Assembly: GCA_021292165.1 (NCBI GenBank)
Contig: CM037879.1
Span: 113,886,359-113,950,358 of the forward strand
Source: Shinisaurus crocodilurus
Taxonomy: Eukaryota; Chordata; Lepidosauria; Squamata; Shinisauridae
Direction of reading: 5' to 3'
DNA length: 64,000 bases
The position numbers and the translations under genes are program-made. Shown here piece by piece: positions 57,911-64,000 of this stretch; position 1 is the stretch's first letter; each line of letters opens with the position of its first letter. The notes under the pieces were generated by a model. It was given only the letters and a program-made list of their open reading frames with translations, was not told where the DNA came from and ran no database searches.

Positions 57911-58156
57911 GGCAGTATCCAATGCTGCCTGAGCACCTATGAGACCTGCCAGCAGTCACAACAGGAAGCTAGTGCTTCCTAAAGCAACTGGAAATAAGCT
58001 GAAACACCCGTTTCTGGAACAGGACAGATCAGCAGAGCTCCCTTCAGCTTGTTTCTGTGGTTGCTTTAGGAAGCACTAGCTTCCTGTTGTATCATTGGTG
58101 AGTCCCACTGGCACAGCACAAACAGTGGAGGCACAGGGGTAGTGTTGGATACTGCC
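57911..58156. mobile_element. Palindromic MITE, GGCAGTATCCAA family
   Basis: Ends are GGCAGTATCCAATGCTGCC and, in reverse complement, GGCAGTATCCAACACTACC. An inner inverted pair, AGGAAGCTAGTGCTTCCTAA and its complement near 58065-58085, adds a second stem. It is non-coding. The target duplication is unclear. Confidence 0.7.
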
Positions 58157-58159
58157 CCA

Positions 58160-59170
58160 TAATAGTGTTCTTTATGGGGGATCAGTAAATTGCATGCTAA
58201 GGCTCCCAACTGGCTTGTTTTAAACTGGTTCAGCTGATTTTTGTTAGTTTGCCTTTTCCATTTTTAATGGTCATCTCAGCGTCTAAGATGCCATTTAATA
58301 TCTGCATGTAGTTCAGTAAACTGATTCTGTGCAATTGGTTGATGGCCATCTGGCATATGGACGGTGACATCAACGGTTCACCAACCATCCCCTCCACTTT
58401 GAACTGGGACAAGGGAAACTTCAGTTAATATTTTGTATTTAGATAAATGGCAAACATTTTAGACTTGTGCATATCTGATACAACTGGTACATAGTAATGG
58501 TGCTAAAGCAACATAAGAAAAGCAATAATGATAACAGCTGTTCCTTTCAGTCAAGGAAACAAGCTTACAGCATAAAACAATTAAGCTTGGTATTTTAACA
58601 ACTGGCTTGTCTCCATACAAGGGAGATTAGACAATACCTTGACTATGTTGTTGACCTTTTATGTGGATGTGATGAATGGAAGCCACAAAGTGAGATATTT
58701 ATTGCCATTATTTTTTTCCCTTGGTTATCTTTCCCATCACCAAGTACTGTACATCTTATTCCCTAACTATCCATTGGGCATTTAGACTGCAGTGTTCAGC
58801 AGCAATCAGGATGCTGAGCTGCAGTAATAAAAGTCAGAAATGAGATGGTGATTTATTCTTGGATGAATTTCACTGAATGGACAATATATCTAAATCAGTG
58901 TCAAGAGCAGCACATTCTCTGATAATTAGTTAAAATGGTTGGATATTAATTTCTAAGGCCATCTTCACATTACTGCTTTTCATGGTAGTGCAGAGAAGAA
59001 GGGAGGGTGTAATAAACCAGATCTCCCTCTTCCTTCTTCCTCTTTCTACAGGTCAGGCATCTGGATGCACACTGTGCTGGTGGTGCAGTCTCACAGAGTC
59101 AGGGCAAAAGGAAAACAGCAGCCATGTGTCCCAGCACAGCAAGCATGCAGAATGCAGGAAGGAAATGCAA
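58160..59170. other. No recognisable gene or repeat
   Basis: Unique AT-rich sequence without supported features. Confidence 0.45.
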
Positions 59171-59174
59171 TGAG

Positions 59175-59405
59175 AAAGCCAGTGTGGTGAGAGTGTTGCA
59201 CTGGGATTTGGGACATCCAGGTTCTAGTCCCCGCTCGGCCATGAAGCTTGCTGGGTGGCTTTGCGGCAGTCACTGACTCTCAGCCTAACCTACCTCAGAG
59301 GGTTATTGTGAGGATAAAATGGAGAGGAGGAGGATTATGTAAGCCACCTTGGGTTCCTTGCAGGAAAAAAGGTGGGAATATAAAAACAATAAATAAATAA
59401 ATAAA
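59175..59405 (+). mobile_element. tRNA-derived L2-tailed SINE
   Basis: A copy with a small deletion in the box A region (GTGTGGTGAGAGTG), an intact box B GGTTCTAGTCC and an AAAGGTGGGAATATAAAA end. Confidence 0.9.
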
Positions 59406-59689
59406 GCTCCTTATGGAAGTTTCTTAAAAATCCACCTCATTGTTTGTACCTGGGAAAGTTACACTCTTAAACTTCTCTCAAATTCCTACAGAAGTTTTGC
59501 TTAAGTAGTCCCCTCCCTGCTCCCCCCCCCAACCTTAAATTTGGATATATGCTTCTTCAGTAGCAACTGTTCAAAATTTCATTTTGGGGTGGTTGTGGTG
59601 GGCAGAGGCGTAGCGTGGGGGGTGCAGGGGGGGCCGGCCGCACCGGGCGCAACATCTGGGGGGGCGCGCTTGCAGTGGCGTAGCGTGGG

Positions 59690-60105
59690 TTGTCTGCCCA
59701 GACCTGTCCCCGCCGCCGCCGCCGCCGCCCCAGCGCGCGCGCTCCTGCCCCGCCCCGATGGTCAGAGCGCGGCCGGCGAGCGAGCGACCAACCAGCCCCG
59801 CCGGAGCTCCATCGCGCGCTCCTTCCTACCTTGCCCACGACAGGACTGCGGCAGCGCCCACCCCCGTGGCCACCTACCCCCGCCTCGCCCATTGGCTCGC
59901 CTCCCCTCGGCCCCGCCTCTCTCATTGGCTGCCGGGGATGTCCTGCATGCGCACCCACCCACCCAGCCCTCGGAAGGTGGTCCTGCCGGGCGGCCGCCGC
60001 GAGCCGAGGAGGAACCGGGCGGGCGGGCGCGGGGTGAGAATGAACGCGCCGGAGCGGGAGGGCTGGATCGCCGGGGAGCCCACAAGGGGGAAAGTTTAAG
60101 AAGAA
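59690..60105 (+). promoter_or_regulatory. CpG-island/promoter-like cargo of the second hAT element
   Basis: Very GC- and CpG-rich, with (CCG)n at 59711-59728. Two inverted CCAAT boxes lie 33 bp apart (ATTGG at 59891 and 59924). GC boxes include CCCCGCCCC near 59750 and CCCCGCCTC at 59910. A NRF1-like CATGCGCAC lies at about 59946. A splice-donor-like GGGGTGAGAA is at 60031-60040. These are marks of a TATA-less housekeeping promoter. The overlapping frames on both strands are compositional. Function is inferred, not shown. Confidence 0.5.
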
Positions 60106-60405
60106 ATGCGTTGTAATTGCAAGTGAGAGAGAGAGAGAAAAGAAACATGCCTCAAAGATGAAGAAAAATAACTTTACAAATAAGTAGGGCAGTTTACCCA
60201 ACTAAAGAAATTGGAATCTATTAATCGCAGATTTTAGTTGGTTTTAAGTGACCAGTTCATTAAGTTGGAATAAACCTGCATATTTATTTATTCTAAGCAT
60301 TTTTACCCCACCCTTCAGCAACAACAAGAAAAATACAGTCCCTGCCTGCCCACGGGCTTACAATTTAAAAGACACGACACAAAAGGAAAAAGGGACGAGG
60401 AGGGA

Positions 60406-60637
60406 AGAGCCAGTGTGGCGTAGTGGTGAGAGTGTTGGACTGGGACTCGGGAGATCCAGGTTCTAGTCCCCGCTCCGCCATGAAACTCACTGGGTGACTT
60501 TGGGCCAGTCACTGCCTCTCAGCCTGACCTGCCTCACAGGGTTGTTGTGAGGATAAAATGGAGAGGAGGAGGAGGGTTCTGTAAGCCGCCTTGAGTTCCT
60601 TGAAGGAAAAACGACGGGGTATAAATGTAATAAATAA
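60406..60637 (+). mobile_element. tRNA-derived L2-tailed SINE
   Basis: Full-length copy (GAGCCAGTGTGGCGTAGTGG to ACGACGGGGTATAAATGTAA) inside the second hAT element, so it is younger than that element or was carried by it. Confidence 0.92.
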
Positions 60638-61109
60638 GGAAACTAGTGAATTTAGGCACCAGTTGTTAAAGTTATGTAGTACTTCTCAGTGACCAGCAGG
60701 AATGGAAACAGTTAAAGGAGGGAGATGCCCAATGGAGCTGGTCTTTCAGCAGAGCCAATGCAGTGATCCTGCTTCCCATCCCTCCCTGTAGAAGTGCTCT
60801 GGACAGTGAAGTGTACCATATAAAGGCTTCTTCTTAAGGCTGCAAGGTTTAGGCTGCAATCCTATACCCAGTTTCCTGGGAGTAAGCCCCACTGAATTCA
60901 GGAGGACCTACGTGCTCTTGAGTAGACATGTATAGAATTACACTGTTTGCCAATTACTTGCTTAGATGAATTGATCCCAATACATTTTTAATTGCCTAAA
61001 ATGTGTCTCTGAATCATTCGCAGATTTTAAAATATTTTAGAAATTATTTCCTACAACCGCAGATGGCAAGCGCCATCTTAAAAGAGGCATTCTCTCCCCC
61101 CCCCCGTGA

Positions 61110-61145
61110 ATCATATCAGAAGAGGAATGCCTCTTCTGATATGAT
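61110..61145. repeat. Perfect 16-bp stem, 4-base loop hairpin
   Basis: ATCATATCAGAAGAGG, loop AATG, then the exact complement. It lies between two poly-C/GTGAATCAT blocks (61097-61113 and 61159-61181), inside the second hAT element. Confidence 0.85.
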
Positions 61146-61361
61146 GTCTTTTGTGATGCCCCCCCCCCCCCCGTGAATCATCTCAAAACAAAGGAAGTAT
61201 CCTTTTCTCCATTTACAACAGTAGTTTCTTTTTCTCATAGCAGCCATTCCACCAGGCTGCAGCAGAGGGAGACTCGAGTGCTCAAATCCATGGGTTAGGG
61301 GGCGCAAATTACTTGCCTTGCCCCGGGTGCTGACAACCCACGCTACGCCACTGGTGGTGGG

Positions 61362-62660
61362 GGATGATGTCAACTTTTCCTGATCCAGAGAGATAAGGTA
61401 AGTGTGGAAAAAAAGGAAATAACATCCTCCCAGCTCGATGTCCACCATTCATACAGTTCTTAGTTGCCATGGGGAACATTTTGGATAAAAAAAAGGCCTG
61501 CCCAGGCAGATGGCGGGCACGAGATGGTTTGCTAGCCAATATTAGTAAAGAGGTGTTATTCCTAATCAGAACAGACACTGCTATCTTTCTCATGCAAATG
61601 TTACATTCTAACTAGCACTTCCAGAGCCATTACAATCCCAGTGATGAATTCTCCCTGACAATATGGAGTTGCTAGGCAACACCATTGGTCAGCTAGCTAG
61701 TTCTTACTAAAACAGAACAGTCTTTTAAGATGTGATGGTGATTCCTTTCCTTTCTTTTTCTTTTTCTGGATGCATGCTGTCATTTGAAATGTGATTGCAA
61801 TTTCTGTTAGGATGAGGCTTTTCATGAACCGAAAACAATTGGACACATCAGCTCCTGCAATAAAATTCCAGCCTCCCCCCCCCCATATTGGGACACATAT
61901 TCTTTTTCTCTCTCTCTACAGCAAAGGTGGCATGCCTGACAATCTGAGGATGGTAATTAGCATGTTGTTAGGATGTAAGGGATTTTAATGGCATAACTGG
62001 AAGGTCGCCCACATATCCCTAGGAAATTATAAGCAGAGATTCTCCAGCTAAAATTGATAACCAGATGGATAAGTATGAAGCTAATGTTCTTTCTTCTGGG
62101 GCCAGAATGTCAAAGTGAATATCTAATTAGGTTTTTCTTTCTCCAGAGCCACTTGCCTGAACCATGGAGAGCAAAAATAAATCAAGTATCAGTTTAAAAA
62201 ATGCCTCCGAAAAAAACACAGGCAAGCATAAAAGTCATTTAAATTTATATTAGAAAAACAGGGTGAAGAGCCGAAGCTCTGCTATTATAAGAGATAAGAG
62301 TAAATAAGGTCCCTAGCTCATTTGATGCAGTCTGGAATATAATAAAGCATGATTTACATGGCAAATCAGAATGCACCATGAACTTCTGATCAATATCCAA
62401 ACTTCTGATCAATATCCAAACTTCTGGGATGTCTGAGTGAAAAGCTTTATGGTTATGCCATTCAGTCGAGAAGGTGAGCAAATAGGAGCCAGAAGACAGC
62501 AATAGACCTGGAGATGGGAAATGATTTAGACCCACCTCAGCCACGGATGCACTGGGAGGGTTTTTTTGAGAACCTTTAAATTGGAGTTTTCTATTGTAAA
62601 TTGGGAATAATACTTCCTAGGTCTCAATCTGTTTAAAGTTAGCCATATGTATGTCCCATT
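61362..62660. other. No recognisable gene or repeat
   Basis: Unique sequence. A 19-base direct repeat (CTTCTGATCAATATCCAAA) occurs twice at 62383-62420. Nothing else was recognised. Confidence 0.5.
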
Positions 62661-62666
62661 GAAATT

Positions 62667-62800
62667 GGATGTAATCCTATGCATATTTTGACAGAAAAAG
62701 TCCTACAACTCCCATCATTCCCAGACAGCATGGCTGGTTGGGGAATGCTGGGAGTTGTTGTAGGCCTTTTTTCTATCTAAACATGCATAGGATTGCATCC
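62667..62800. mobile_element. Harbinger-like palindromic MITE
   Basis: Ends are GGATGTAATCCTATGCAT and, in reverse complement, GGATGCAATCCTATGCAT. The centre matches 20499-20631 (CCTACAACTCCCATCATTCC). The right side is followed by TTA, while the left has ATT, so the target duplication is decayed or shifted. Confidence 0.6.
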
Positions 62801-62805
62801 TTAGT

Positions 62806-63058
62806 TACAGTAATACCTTGGATTGCAAGTAACTTGGGTTTGAGAGCGTTTTGCAAGACAAGCAAATTTTTAAATATGTATTTTTTAAAAAATGACTTGA
62901 TATACAAGCAACGTCTTGCAATACAAGTACTGTAGTACGGCTTAAATTAAAAATCTCTACAAATTTTTTTGGGGGAATTTCATTTTGATATAAGAGTGTT
63001 TTGGATTACAAGCACGTTTCCGGAACGAATTATGCTCTCAATCCAAGGCATGACTGTA
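62806..63058 (-). mobile_element. Tigger/mariner-like MITE, complete, inverted
   Basis: A TA-flanked copy of the 30245-30497 family in reverse orientation. It lies five bases from the Harbinger-like MITE. Confidence 0.85.
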
Positions 63059-63144
63059 CTTTGCCCCCCTGATTTCAATGGGGTTTAAGAGTGACTAACT
63101 CTAGTTGAATTGGAGTGATGATGTTGCTATGGGAGCAAGTATAA

Positions 63145-63285
63145 TGGAAGGCTCTAAAATAGTCTTTCCTAACCTGGTGCCCTGCACTCATATCATCCCC
63201 AGCAATGCTGGCTGAGGATGATGGGAGTTGCAGTCCAACACATCTGGAGGTTACCAGGTTGGCAAAAGCTGCTCTAAAATATGGG
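63145..63285. mobile_element. hAT-like palindromic MITE
   Basis: Inverted halves CTAACCTGGTGCCCTGCA and TCTGGAGGTTACCAGGTTGG surround a hairpin centre (CATCCCCAGCAATGCTGGCT). Same family style as 11700-11800 and 22128-22264. Confidence 0.55.
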
Positions 63286-63317
63286 TAGCAGCTGGGATCC
63301 CACAGGTGAAGCAAAGA

Positions 63318-63810
63318 ATCTCCTTTGCTGAAGGAACTGCACTGGCTACCTATTCACTATTGGGCCAGGTTTAAGGTTCTGGCACTTGTGTACAAAGCCA
63401 GAAACAACTTAGGAGCAGGTTACCTGAGAGAGCGCTTTCTCCCTGACCAACCTGCCAAGTCACTGAGGTCATTGGAGGACATTTTCCTGGTGGTTCCACA
63501 TGGACCTATGGTCTGATTGGAGTCTACCAGGAGAAGAGCCTTCAGTGTTGCGGCTCCATTTCTATGGAACTCCCTGCCTCTGGAGTTCGGGCAGGCTTTG
63601 ACATTGTGTTGCTTTTGGCACCTGCTGAAGACCTCCTTGTTCAGATAAACCTTCTCTGCAATCCAACCACCATTTTAATGATACGTTGTTTCCAATGTAT
63701 TGTTTTTGTTTCTTTTATCTGTTTTTATCTTTTTATTGTTCACCGCTCCAGAATCTGCTTAGATGGAGTGGTATACAAATACTGTAAATAAATAAATAAA
63801 TAAATAAGCA
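63318..63810 (+). pseudogene. L2 LINE C-terminal fragment with 3' end
   Basis: Starts in the C-terminal domain (LKELHWLPIHYWARFKVLAL), with a stop at about 63513 followed by STRRRAFSVAAPFLWNSLPL in the same region. The 3' UTR ends GATGGAGTGGTATACAAATA and an AAATA tail, a third L2-type terminus in this window. It is 5'-truncated and inactive. Confidence 0.85.
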
Positions 63811-64000
63811 TAGGCTGCAGGGGTTGTGAGCAAGAGGACCTTTGGATCCACCTCAAGCATAATGTCTGCCTGCCTTTCCAACACTGTGTGGTTTTCTGTT
63901 CCTAGGTAGATAAGAGGTAATGGGGGAGGTGTGCTTACATATGTACTGTAACATGTACTGAAAGGACACTATTTCACCTAAGACTTTACTTGTGACTCAC

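Larger units (their letters stand above)
59603..61353. mobile_element. Second CpG-island-carrying hAT element
   Basis: Ends are CAGAGGCGTAGCGTGGG and, in reverse complement, CAGTGGCGTAGCGTGGG. The perfect 8-bp duplication GTGGTGGG lies at 59595-59602 and 61354-61361. No transposase is encoded. The element holds a CpG island at its left, an L2-tailed SINE (60406-60637), a short palindrome (60848-60945) and a perfect hairpin (61110-61145). An extra copy of the terminal repeat is at 59673-59694. The terminal sequences are unrelated to those of the 43318-44505 element. Confidence 0.85.

Noticed and set aside
59541..60201. Long overlapping frames on both strands in the second CpG island
   Set aside because: Compositional effect of few AT-rich stop codons. 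No recognisable domain.

Overview
This window reads as gene-poor, repeat-rich nuclear DNA of a non-avian sauropsid, most likely a squamate reptile. The evidence is the mix of repeats: CR1 and L2 LINEs with open or nearly open reverse transcriptase frames, degenerate L1, many copies of a tRNA-derived SINE ending in an L2-like tail, an RTE-like LINE, abundant hAT-type and palindromic MITEs, and solo LTRs with 5-bp target duplications. The taxon is inferred from repeat style only. I found no host gene exon I could defend, and every long reading frame belongs to a transposable element.

Layout. From 0 to 9 kb there is a MITE end, a 5S-rRNA-headed CR1-tailed SINE, an antisense solo LTR, and two antisense L1 relics broken up by SINEs and CR1. 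From 10 to 18 kb there are CR1 and L2 fragments, a SINE split by a solo LTR, and a ~1.07-kb element with a poly-C minisatellite core. From 18 to 38 kb there are MITEs, palindromic foldback elements, a nearly open L2 with one stop codon, and a MITE split by a solo LTR. From 38 to 49 kb an antisense hAT-like transposase relic is split by four younger insertions. These are a full-length RTE-like LINE with an intact 1061-codon frame and a 10-bp target duplication, a 1.19-kb hAT element carrying a CpG island, a Tigger-like MITE and a SINE. From 49 to 64 kb there is a hAT MITE of that same family, a 5'-truncated L2 with 610 open codons, more L2, CR1 and MITEs, and a second, unrelated hAT element (1.75 kb) that also carries a CpG island.

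How the parts relate. The autonomous elements (L2, CR1, RTE-like, hAT) probably supplied enzymes for the non-autonomous ones: L2 for the L2-tailed SINE, CR1 for the 5S-headed SINE, and hAT for the CAG...CTG elements. These pairings rest on shared tails or termini. The most unusual pattern is two hAT-type elements from different terminal-repeat families, each with a perfect 8-bp target duplication and each carrying a GC-rich, promoter-like segment with a consensus-like splice donor. They look like mobile CpG islands captured from host promoters.
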